Below the pieces are notes generated by a model. That model did not search any database. It was not told the origin of the DNA and worked only from the letters and a program-made list of their open reading frames with translations. Shown one piece after another: positions 56,824 through 64,000 of a stretch of DNA of 64,000 bases (the stretch's first letter is position 1; every line of letters begins with the position of its first letter). The position numbers and the translations under genes are program-made. Source of the DNA: Microbispora rosea subsp. aerata (lineage in GTDB: Bacteria > Actinomycetota > Actinomycetes > Streptosporangiales > Streptosporangiaceae); NCBI RefSeq assembly GCF_014647835.1, contig NZ_BMPY01000004.1, forward strand, positions 209,118-273,117, written 5' to 3'.

Positions 56824-57624
56824 GTGACGGGATACCGCGACGAGAGCTACCGCGACGATCTCCATCTCGCGCATCTGCTGGCGGACGCCGCCGACGACAT
56901 CACCATGCGCCGCTTCAAGGCCGTGGACCTCAAGGTCGACACCAAGCCCGACCTCACCCCGGTCAGCGACGCCGACAGGGCCGTGGAGGAGGCGATCCGC
57001 GGCACGCTGCGGCGCGCCCGCCCCCGCGACGCCGTCGTCGGCGAGGAGTTCGGCATGACCGGGTACGGCATGCGCTCCTGGATCGTCGACCCGATCGACG
57101 GCACGAAGAACTACGTACGCGGAGTCCCCGTGTGGGCCACGCTGATCGCGCTGATGGAGCACGGCAAGGTCGTCGTGGGCGTGGTCTCGGCCCCGGCGCT
57201 CGGCCGCCGCTGGTGGGCCGCCAAGGAGAGCGGCGCGTGGACCGGGCGCAGCCTGAGCAAGGCGACCCGCTGCGAGGTGTCCTCCGTCGGCCGCCTCGAC
57301 GACGCCTCCTTCTCCTTCTCCGACCTGGAGGAGTGGGAGAAGGCGGGCAGGCTCGACCCGTTCCTCGACCTCACCAGGGAGTGCTGGCGCACCCGCGGCT
57401 ACGGCGACTTCTGGTCGCACATGATGGTCGCCGAGGGCGCGGTGGACATCTCCGCCGAGCCCGAGCTGTCCCCCTGGGACATGGCCGCCTTGACGATCAT
57501 CGTGGAGGAGGCCGGCGGCTCCTGCACGTCTCTCGACGGCACCTCGCCGCTCGACGGCGGCAACCTCGTCTGCACCAACGGCCTGCTCCACGACGAGGTG
57601 CTCAAGCGCCTGTCCCGCCGCTGA
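56824..57624 (+). CDS. hisN: Histidinol-phosphatase, inositol-monophosphatase type
   Basis: 266 residues of the IMPase family, closest in style to actinomycete HisN, which dephosphorylates histidinol phosphate. The metal motifs are VVGEEFGMTG, IVDPIDGTKNYVRGVP and LSPWDMAALTIIVEEAGG. It starts at GTG 56824. Converges with the fructosamine-kinase gene, three bases between stops. Confidence 0.9.
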   Translation: MTGYRDESYRDDLHLAHLLADAADDITMRRFKAVDLKVDTKPDLTPVSDADRAVEEAIRGTLRRARPRDAVVGEEFGMTGYGMRSWIVDPIDGTKNYVRGVPVWATLIALMEHGKVVVGVVSAPALGRRWWAAKESGAWTGRSLSKATRCEVSSVGRLDDASFSFSDLEEWEKAGRLDPFLDLTRECWRTRGYGDFWSHMMVAEGAVDISAEPELSPWDMAALTIIVEEAGGSCTSLDGTSPLDGGNLVCTNGLLHDEVLKRLSRR

Positions 57625-57627
57625 GCC

Positions 57628-58434
57628 CTACATCGCGAGCACGTCCCCCGCGGCGGTGAGCAGGCTGCCGCGGTACGCCTCGCCGAACAGGCAGACGTGG
57701 ACGGCGAGCGGGTGGAGCTGGTGCAGCGGCACGCGCTCGCGCCAGCCGTCGGCGAGCGGCGCCGCCTCGCGGTAGGCGGCGAGGATCGTGTTGAGATGCG
57801 GCGCCCCGAACAGCGCCAGCATCGCGAGGTCGGTCTCCCGGTGGCCGCCGTGCGCGGCCGGGTCTACCAGCACGGCCCCGTCCGCCGACCACAGCAGGTT
57901 GCCGCTCCACAGGTCGCCGTGGATGCGGCTCGGCGGCTCGGCCGGCCCGGCGACCTCCGCCACCCGCTCGCACGCCTCCTCCACCAACTCCACGTCCGCG
58001 GCCGACAGCGCGCCGCGGTCGCGCGCGAGCCGTACGAACGGGAGCACGCGACGGGAGACGTAGAACGACGGCCAGTCCGGCGCGGCCTCGTTGCTCATCG
58101 GAAGCTCGGCGATGTAGCCGGGCCAGGGGGCGCCGAAGCCGGGGGCGCCGGCGGCGTGCAGCGCCGCGAGCGCCCGGCCGAACCGCTCGGCGGCCCCGGA
58201 CGTGGCGGGGGCGGTGTCGATCCACTCCAGCACCAGCGTGCCGCCGTCCGCGGCGATCACCTCGGGCACGGCCACCACCGCGGGCTCGGCCAGCCAGCGC
58301 AGCCCCGCCGCCTCGCTGTGCAGGACGGCGGACGCCTCGGTGCTCCTCTTGACGAAGACCCTGCGGCCGTCGTCGAGCACGCCCTCGTGCAGCGTCCAGG
58401 CGTGTCCGCCGCCGAGGTTCCTAATGATCTTCAA
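57628..58434 (-). CDS. Fructosamine kinase family protein
   Basis: 268 residues with an aminoglycoside-phosphotransferase-like kinase fold. FVKRSTEASAVLHSEAAGLRWL carries the ATP lysine, SRIHGDLWSGNLLW is the HGDxxxxN catalytic loop and VLVDPAAHGGHRETDLAM holds the metal Asp. The family phosphorylates Amadori products or ribulosamines for deglycation. Its start overlaps the end of the phosphatase gene upstream by 14 bases, so they form one unit. Confidence 0.9.
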   Translation of the reverse strand: MKIIRNLGGGHAWTLHEGVLDDGRRVFVKRSTEASAVLHSEAAGLRWLAEPAVVAVPEVIAADGGTLVLEWIDTAPATSGAAERFGRALAALHAAGAPGFGAPWPGYIAELPMSNEAAPDWPSFYVSRRVLPFVRLARDRGALSAADVELVEEACERVAEVAGPAEPPSRIHGDLWSGNLLWSADGAVLVDPAAHGGHRETDLAMLALFGAPHLNTILAAYREAAPLADGWRERVPLHQLHPLAVHVCLFGEAYRGSLLTAAGDVLAM

Positions 58435-58879
58435 GGTGCTTCACCACACCCTCGCAGGCGGCCTCGATCATGCGCAGCACCTCGACGAAGCCCTCGCGTC
58501 CCCCGTAGTAGGGGTCGGGCACCTCGGCGCCCTCCGGGGCCGCCGGGTCGAACGACCGCAGCAGCCGCACGTCGGCGTCCGGCGGCGCGATCCGCCGGAT
58601 GGCGCGCAGGTTGTCGTGGTCCATCACGAGGACGAGGTCACGCTCGGCGAACCAGGCCCGGTCGAACTGGCGGGCCCGGTGGGACGAGCCGTCGTATCCG
58701 TGGTCGGCCAGCGTGGCCAGCGCCCGCTCGTCCATCGGCTCCCCGGCGTGCCAGCCGCCGGTGCCGGCGCTGTCCACCTCCACGTCGAGACCCCGCTCGG
58801 TCACCATGTGGCGCAGCACGACTTCGGCCATGGGCGAGCGGCAGATGTTCCCCATGCAGACCAGACATACACGCTTCAT
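58421..58879 (-). CDS. Low-molecular-weight protein-tyrosine phosphatase
   Basis: 152 residues. The P-loop CMGNICRSP (C-x5-R-S) starts at about residue 6, and the general-acid Asp is in VPDPYYGG. The ATG 58879 is chosen because family members begin just before the P-loop (MKRVCLVCMGN); upstream ATGs lie in frame. It is cotranscribed with the fructosamine kinase. In this family a pairing with deglycation kinases is common in actinomycetes; targets are unknown. Confidence 0.92.
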   Translation of the reverse strand: MKRVCLVCMGNICRSPMAEVVLRHMVTERGLDVEVDSAGTGGWHAGEPMDERALATLADHGYDGSSHRARQFDRAWFAERDLVLVMDHDNLRAIRRIAPPDADVRLLRSFDPAAPEGAEVPDPYYGGREGFVEVLRMIEAACEGVVKHLEDH

Positions 58880-58954
58880 GAACTCCATCCTCTCCCATAA
58901 CGCCCGTGACCTGGTCGTTATCTCTTTGGAGATCGCACAAGAGCGACCGGGGGC

Positions 58955-58994
58955 GTTCATTGTGCGTTCACCTTTACCAAGGTTTTAGGTCACC
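58955..58994 (+). promoter_or_regulatory. PHO box upstream of pstS
   Basis: PhoP direct-repeat units with 11-bp period: GTTCATT at 58955, GTTCACC at 58966, a degenerate unit at 58977, and GGTCACC at 58988. This matches the Streptomyces PHO-box pattern and predicts phosphate-starvation induction of pstSCAB. Confidence 0.8.
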
Positions 58995-59041
58995 TTGGCT
59001 CTCTACCTTCCCTGCTGTTGAAACCAAGGGGAGGAACAACC

Positions 59042-60154
59042 GTGAAGTATGCAGGCCGGCTCGCTGCCGCCACCCTCGCCGGCGTGCTCTCGCTCGCCGC
59101 GTGCGGGACCGATGACAACACGAGCACCGCGGGGGCCGCTTCCAGCGCCGCCGCCCCCGCGCAGGGCGACGCCCTCCAGGGCACCATCAACGCCGCCGGC
59201 TCCTCGGCCCAGGCGAACGCCATCGCGGAGTGGAAGAAGAACTTCCAGTCGTCGAACCCCGGCGTCAGCATCAACTACAACCCGAGCGGCTCCGGCGCGG
59301 GTGTCCAGGCGTTCATCCAGGGCACGGTGGCCTTCGCCGGGTCCGACTCGGCCCTGAGCGACGAGAAGGGCGAGCCCGCGCAGGCCGACGCCCGCTGCAA
59401 GACCGGCAAGGCAATCAACCTGCCGATGGTGACCGGCCCGGTGGCCGTCGTCTACAACCTGCCGGGCGTGGACGGCCTCCAGCTCTCGCCGAAGACCATC
59501 GCCGGCATCTTCAACAGCAAGATCACCAAGTGGGACGACCCGGCCATCAAGGCGGACAACCCCGGCGTGACGCTGCCCTCGACCCCCATTCAGGCGTTCC
59601 ACCGCTCGGACGAGTCGGGCACCAGCGACAACTTCACCAAGTTCCTCAAGGCCACCGCCGAGGCCGACTGGCCGTACGAGCCGGGCAAGGCGTGGCCGGC
59701 CGAGGCGCAGGGCCAGGGCGCCAAGGGCTCGGACGGCATCGCCTCCAGCATCAAGAGCACCGAGGGCGCGATCAGCTACGTCGAGCTCTCCTTCGCCGAG
59801 AACTCGCAGCTCCAGAAGGCCAAGGTCGCCAACGGCGCCGGCGAGTACGTCGAGCTCACGCCGGAGAGCGCGGGCAAGACCGTCGAGGCCGCCGAGATCA
59901 CGGGCACGGGCAACGACCTCAAGCTCAAGATCGACTACGCCACCAAGGCTCCGGGCGCCTACCCGATCGTCCTGGTGACGTACGAGATCACCTGTGAGAA
60001 GGGCCTGTCGCCCGAGGACGCGAAGCTGGTCAAGTCGTTCCTCGCCTACACCTCAAGCGACGAGGGCCAGCAGGCGCTGACCGGCCTCGGCTACGCCCCG
60101 CTGCCGTCGAGCCTGCTCGCCAAGGTCCGCACCGCTGTCGAGGCCATCTCCTGA
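59042..60154 (+). CDS. pstS: Phosphate-binding lipoprotein PstS
   Basis: A 370-residue substrate-binding lipoprotein of the high-affinity phosphate ABC importer. GTG 59042 has AAGGGGAGG seven bases upstream. The lipobox is LSLAAC (Cys about 20). Phosphate-site motifs are INAAGSSAQANAIAEW and HRSDESGTSDNFTKFL. First gene of pstSCAB, under the PHO box. Confidence 0.95.
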   Translation: MKYAGRLAAATLAGVLSLAACGTDDNTSTAGAASSAAAPAQGDALQGTINAAGSSAQANAIAEWKKNFQSSNPGVSINYNPSGSGAGVQAFIQGTVAFAGSDSALSDEKGEPAQADARCKTGKAINLPMVTGPVAVVYNLPGVDGLQLSPKTIAGIFNSKITKWDDPAIKADNPGVTLPSTPIQAFHRSDESGTSDNFTKFLKATAEADWPYEPGKAWPAEAQGQGAKGSDGIASSIKSTEGAISYVELSFAENSQLQKAKVANGAGEYVELTPESAGKTVEAAEITGTGNDLKLKIDYATKAPGAYPIVLVTYEITCEKGLSPEDAKLVKSFLAYTSSDEGQQALTGLGYAPLPSSLLAKVRTAVEAIS

Positions 60155-60157
60155 CAT

Positions 60158-61138
60158 ATGGCGACATCAATCAGAACGAGGGAGAGCGGGCCGGCCGTGC
60201 GCCGGTCCGCCTTCCGGCGCAGCCGCGGCGACGGCCCGTTCCGCTTCGCCTCGACCGGAGCCGGGATCGTCCTTCTGGCGATCATGGCCGCGATCGGGGT
60301 GTTCCTGGTCGTCAAGGCCGTCCCCGCCCTCCAGGCGAACACCTCTCACTTCCTCACCGAGCTGACCTGGCAGCCGAACGCCACCGAGCCCGTCTTCGGC
60401 ATCGGGGCGCTCGCCTTCGGCACCGTGCTCAGCTCGCTGCTCGCGCTGGTCATCGCCACCCCGGTGGCGGTCGGCGTCGCGCTGTTCATCTCGCACTACG
60501 CGCCCCGGCGGCTCGCGTCCGTCCTGGGCTACGTGGTGGACCTTCTCGCGGCGGTGCCCAGCGTGGTGTACGGCCTGTGGGGCGTCGCCTTCCTCGTGCC
60601 GTTCATGCTGGGCCCGTCGAAGTTCCTCAACGAATACCTCGGCTGGATCCCGCTGTTCGGCGGAGACACCGTGGTCGGCAAGAGCATGCTCACCGCCTCG
60701 CTCGTGCTCGCGATCATGATCCTGCCGATCATCGCCGCGATCTCCCGCGAGGTCTTCCTGCAGGCCCCCAAGTCGCAGGAGGAGGCCGCGCTCGCGCTCG
60801 GCGCGACGCGCTGGGAGATGATCAGGATGGCGGTCCTGCCGTTCGGCCGCCCCGGCGTCATCAGCGCCGCCATGCTCGGCCTCGGCCGCGCGATGGGCGA
60901 GACCATCGCCGTCGCGCTCATCTTCCCGGCGACCTTCAAGATCTCGTTCCAGATCCTCGGCCCGTACGGCAACAGCATCGCCGCCAACATCGCCAACGGC
61001 TTCGGCGAGGCCACCGAGGTGGGCCGGGGCGCGCTGATCGCCTCGGGCCTCGTCCTGTTCCTCATCACCCTGCTGGTGAACATGGCGGCCCGCTTCGTCA
61101 TCGCCCGCCGCAAGGAGTACGCGAGGGCCGCGGCATGA
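60158..61138 (+). CDS. pstC: Phosphate ABC transporter permease PstC
   Basis: 326 residues, six predicted helices. The permease EAA-loop reads EEAALALGATRWEMIRMAVLPFGRPGVISA. Follows pstS by three bases and overlaps pstA by four. Confidence 0.95.
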   Translation: MATSIRTRESGPAVRRSAFRRSRGDGPFRFASTGAGIVLLAIMAAIGVFLVVKAVPALQANTSHFLTELTWQPNATEPVFGIGALAFGTVLSSLLALVIATPVAVGVALFISHYAPRRLASVLGYVVDLLAAVPSVVYGLWGVAFLVPFMLGPSKFLNEYLGWIPLFGGDTVVGKSMLTASLVLAIMILPIIAAISREVFLQAPKSQEEAALALGATRWEMIRMAVLPFGRPGVISAAMLGLGRAMGETIAVALIFPATFKISFQILGPYGNSIAANIANGFGEATEVGRGALIASGLVLFLITLLVNMAARFVIARRKEYARAAA

Positions 61139-62055
61139 CCACACAGACCCGAACCCAGACGAGAACCGGGATCCGGACGACGACCGGGATCCAGCCCGTC
61201 TCCGCGGCCCGGCGGGCCAAGGACCGCCTCGTCCAGGCGCTCGTCTACCTGGCGTTCGCGCTCGCGGTCATCCCGCTGCTGTCGGTGTTGTGGCTCGTCG
61301 TCAAGAACGGCATCGGCCGCTTCGACCTCGAGTTCCTCACCCACTCGATGCGCAACATCGGGGCGCGCGACGCCGGCGGCGGCGCCTACCACGCCATCAT
61401 CGGGACGCTCGAACAGGTCCTGCTCGCCTCACTCATCGCGGTGCCGATCGGCCTGCTCACCGCGATCTACCTCGTCGAGTACGGCGAAGGGGGACGGCTG
61501 TCCCGGATAATCAGCTTCTTCGTGGACGTCATGACCGGCGTCCCTTCCGTGGTTTCCGGGCTCTTCATCCTGGCGTTCTGGATCCTCGTGCTCGGCATGC
61601 CGTTCTCCGGCTTCGCCGGCGCGCTCGCCCTGTCGATCCTGATGATGCCGGTCGTGGTCAGGTCGGCCGAGGAGATGCTGCGCCTGGTCCCCCGCGAGCT
61701 GCGCGAGGCGTCGTACGCGCTGGGCGTGCCCAAGTGGCGCACGATCGTCAAGGTCGTGCTGCCCACGGCGTTCACCGGCATCGTGACCGGCGTCATGCTG
61801 GCCGTGGCCCGCGTCGCCGGCGAGACCGCGCCGCTGCTGCTGACCGTCTTCATCACCGACTCCATCAACAACAACCCGTTCGACGGGCCGCAGATGGGGC
61901 TTCCGCTGTACGTCTTCGATCAGGCGGGCCGCCCGACGGACACCGCGATCAACCGGGCCTGGACGGGCGCGCTCACGCTGATCCTGATCGTCATGCTGCT
62001 CAACCTGGTCGCACGCCTCATCACCTGGTGGCGTTCGCCCGCGAGGAGGAGGTAA
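61135..62055 (+). CDS. pstA: Phosphate ABC transporter permease PstA
   Basis: 306 residues, six helices, EAA-loop [24 protein letters not shown]. The ATG at 61135 overlaps the pstC stop (ATGA). The N terminus has a [14 protein letters not shown] repeat-like extension that looks disordered. Confidence 0.95.
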   Translation: MTTQTRTQTRTGIRTTTGIQPVSAARRAKDRLVQALVYLAFALAVIPLLSVLWLVVKNGIGRFDLEFLTHSMRNIGARDAGGGAYHAIIGTLEQVLLASLIAVPIGLLTAIYLVEYGEGGRLSRIISFFVDVMTGVPSVVSGLFILAFWILVLGMPFSGFAGALALSILMMPVVVRSAEEMLRLVPRELREASYALGVPKWRTIVKVVLPTAFTGIVTGVMLAVARVAGETAPLLLTVFITDSINNNPFDGPQMGLPLYVFDQAGRPTDTAINRAWTGALTLILIVMLLNLVARLITWWRSPARRR

Positions 62056-62059
62056 GAAA

Positions 62060-62836
<777 letters not shown>

Positions 62837-62935
62837 CGACCGCGTGTCCGGTTGACGTGTGCGGCCGGCGACTTTGGCCGGCCGCGTCCTCGGCTGATCA
62901 CCGCGGTTACGGCTGACAGCATTGGAGGGACCCGG

Positions 62936-63676
62936 GTGACGGCACCCGCAGTGGAGGGGGACACGCGGACGGCGCCCATGCTCCTGGTGGCCGATCCGGA
63001 CGCCGGTCTGGTACGGCAGCTCTCGGCCGCCATGCAGGCCGAGGGCGTCGACGTGACCGGCGTGCCGGACGGCGCCCAGGCGCTGCTCCAGGCCGGGGCG
63101 CTCCGGCCCGACGCCGTGCTGATCTGCGCCTCCCTCCCCATCGTCGGCCCCGTCGACTTCGTCCGCGCCGTACGGCTCGTGCGCTCCGTGCCCGTCCTGC
63201 TCGGCATCGATCTCGGGACCGACACCGCAGGCAACTTTGGAAGTGAATCCGGGAGCGACACCGAGCAGGCCCTGCAGGCCCTGGAGGCGGGCGCCACGGC
63301 CTGCGTGGCCAGGCCATACCGCGTGCCCGAGCTGCTCCCCCTCGTCCAGGCGGCCTTCCGCCGGCAGGACGACCGGCGGACCGTGCTGACCATCGGCGAC
63401 GTGGAGCTCGACGTGACGGCCTACCAGGTCAAGGTCGGCGGACGCCTCGTGCACCTGCCGCTGCGCGAGTTCGAGCTGCTGCACTATCTGATGCGGAACG
63501 CCGACAGGACGGTCACCCGCGAGCAGATCATGCGCAACGTCTGGCACTCGACCGACGGGATGTCGACCAACACCATCGCCGTACACGTCAAGCGCCTGCG
63601 CGCCCGGCTCGGCGACAAGGACGACACGATGATCCAGACCGTCCGAGGAGTCGGATACCGCCTGGTCAGCGGCTAG
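62936..63676 (+). CDS. Response-regulator-like protein with degenerate receiver
   Basis: 246 residues: an OmpR-type winged-helix DNA-binding domain (about 150-245, LPLREFELLHYLMRNADRTV..., TVRGVGYRLVSG) after a receiver-like domain that has lost key residues. The phospho-acceptor Asp position reads Cys64 (AVLICASLP), one of the acidic pair is lost (LLVADPD), the switch Lys is Arg126 (CVARPYR), and an insertion (GTDTAGNFGSESGSD) precedes the last helices. GTG 62936 has GGAGGG upstream. It likely acts without phosphorylation. Its position directly after pstB suggests a phosphate-related role (inference). Confidence 0.87.
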   Translation: MTAPAVEGDTRTAPMLLVADPDAGLVRQLSAAMQAEGVDVTGVPDGAQALLQAGALRPDAVLICASLPIVGPVDFVRAVRLVRSVPVLLGIDLGTDTAGNFGSESGSDTEQALQALEAGATACVARPYRVPELLPLVQAAFRRQDDRRTVLTIGDVELDVTAYQVKVGGRLVHLPLREFELLHYLMRNADRTVTREQIMRNVWHSTDGMSTNTIAVHVKRLRARLGDKDDTMIQTVRGVGYRLVSG

Positions 63677-63717
63677 GCGCAAGAGCCCAGCCCCAATAAC
63701 CCCCAGACATGCGAAAA

Positions 63718-63739
63718 CCCCGGCCGAACCCGGCCGGGG
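63718..63739 (-). terminator. Rho-independent terminator of the rRNA operon (distal)
   Basis: GGCCGGGG/CCCCGGCC-type 8-bp stem around a six-base loop. Read on the minus strand it is followed by TTTTCGC, a short T-run. It may also end the plus-strand regulator gene. Confidence 0.65.
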
Positions 63740-63843
63740 CCACACCCCACCACCACAACCACCACCATGCCGGCACCCCCAGAGGCGCCACACCCCAAAA
63801 CCCGGCACCACACCCCCGCAAAAAAGGTCTGCAAACACGGAAA

Positions 63844-63868
63844 GGGCCACCCCGTCACGGGATGGCCC
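63844..63868 (-). terminator. Terminator directly after 5S rRNA
   Basis: GGGCCA-C-CCCG / CGGG-A-TGGCCC around a TCA loop. On the minus strand it is followed by TTTCCGTGTTT. It lies 16 bp after the 5S 3' end. Confidence 0.75.
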
Positions 63869-63883
63869 CTTCTCGAAAGATTG

Positions 63884-64000
63884 TCCGGCGGCGTCCTACT
63901 CTCCCACACCGTCCCCGATGCAGTACCATCGGCGCTGACAGGCTTAACTTCCGGGTTCGGAATGTAACCGGGTGTTTCCCTGCCGCTATAACCGCCGAAA
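63884..64000 (-). rRNA. rrf: 5S ribosomal RNA (5' end at window edge)
   Basis: The minus strand shows the actinomycete 5S features: TTTCGGCGGTTATAGCGGCA at the 5' side, the conserved CCGAACCCGGAAGTTAAGCC and the GATGGTACTGCA loop, and GGGAGAGTAGGACGCCGCCGG at the 3' end. Only one or two 5' bases may lie beyond the window. 23S and 16S would follow outside. Confidence 0.95.

Overview
The window is high-GC actinomycete chromosome. The evidence is the GC-rich third codon positions, frequent GTG/TTG starts, and genes such as whiB1/wblE, sigR-rsrA, usfX-sigF, dasR, sodN and a PASTA kinase. The gene set and protein styles suggest a member of the Streptosporangiales (Microbispora/Nonomuraea/Streptosporangium type), but I cannot fix the genus from sequence alone. 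The right edge is the 5S gene and terminators of an rRNA operon read on the minus strand. I saw no tRNA and no CRISPR array.

Left part (0-13 kb): an MDR oxidoreductase; a secreted-protease island with a subtilisin-inhibitor (SSI) gene, one intact trypsin-like protease, one protease with an altered oxyanion-hole motif and a fragment of a third; a TPR/HTH regulator; malic enzyme; a CGNR zinc-finger protein; the divergent Ni-superoxide dismutase pair sodX/sodN; and the usfX-sigF anti-sigma/sigma pair.

Central housekeeping part (13-40 kb): a diacylglycerol-kinase-family gene, whiB1, pdtaS, dasR, bioD, an acetolactate-synthase-like TPP enzyme, a PASTA kinase, a biotin carboxylase with a free biotinyl-domain protein, two membrane HD/HD-GYP proteins, an epimerase, rsrA-sigR, an SRAP protein, aroA and rsgA. 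The skeleton whiB1-pdtaS-biotinyl protein-rsrA-sigR-SRAP-aroA-rsgA matches the order I know from Mycobacterium tuberculosis Rv3219-Rv3228, with insertions. After it come an IS-like remnant, an HxlR/F420-reductase-like divergent pair with a perfect palindromic operator, and a LysE exporter/MocR divergent pair.

The most interesting part (40.1-56.1 kb) is an apparent eleven-gene, roughly 14 kb minus-strand operon: SGNH hydrolase, a 30-residue peptide, a double heme-oxygenase-like diiron (HDO) protein, a NodU/CmcH-type carbamoyltransferase, a 46-residue SxtJ-like membrane peptide, a clavaminate-synthase-like 2-oxoglutarate oxygenase, an ATP-grasp ligase, an 89-residue helical protein, a second ATP-grasp ligase, carA and carB. 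Stop/start overlaps couple the second ATP-grasp gene to carA, so carbamoyl phosphate synthesis looks dedicated to this pathway. It reads as an undescribed biosynthetic cluster for a carbamoylated, oxidised small peptide or amino acid. A GntR/UTRA regulator, a 1.3 kb promoter/leader region with repeated TTGACTTA boxes and a strong palindrome lie upstream. The LysE exporter and MocR regulator flank its 3' end.

Right part (56-64 kb): a hotdog thioesterase, hisN, a fructosamine-kinase-family gene overlapping a low-molecular-weight tyrosine phosphatase, and the pstSCAB phosphate transporter behind a clear PHO box. These are followed by a response-regulator-like protein whose phospho-acceptor Asp is replaced by Cys. 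At least six intergenic gaps hold locus-specific degenerate tandem repeats.
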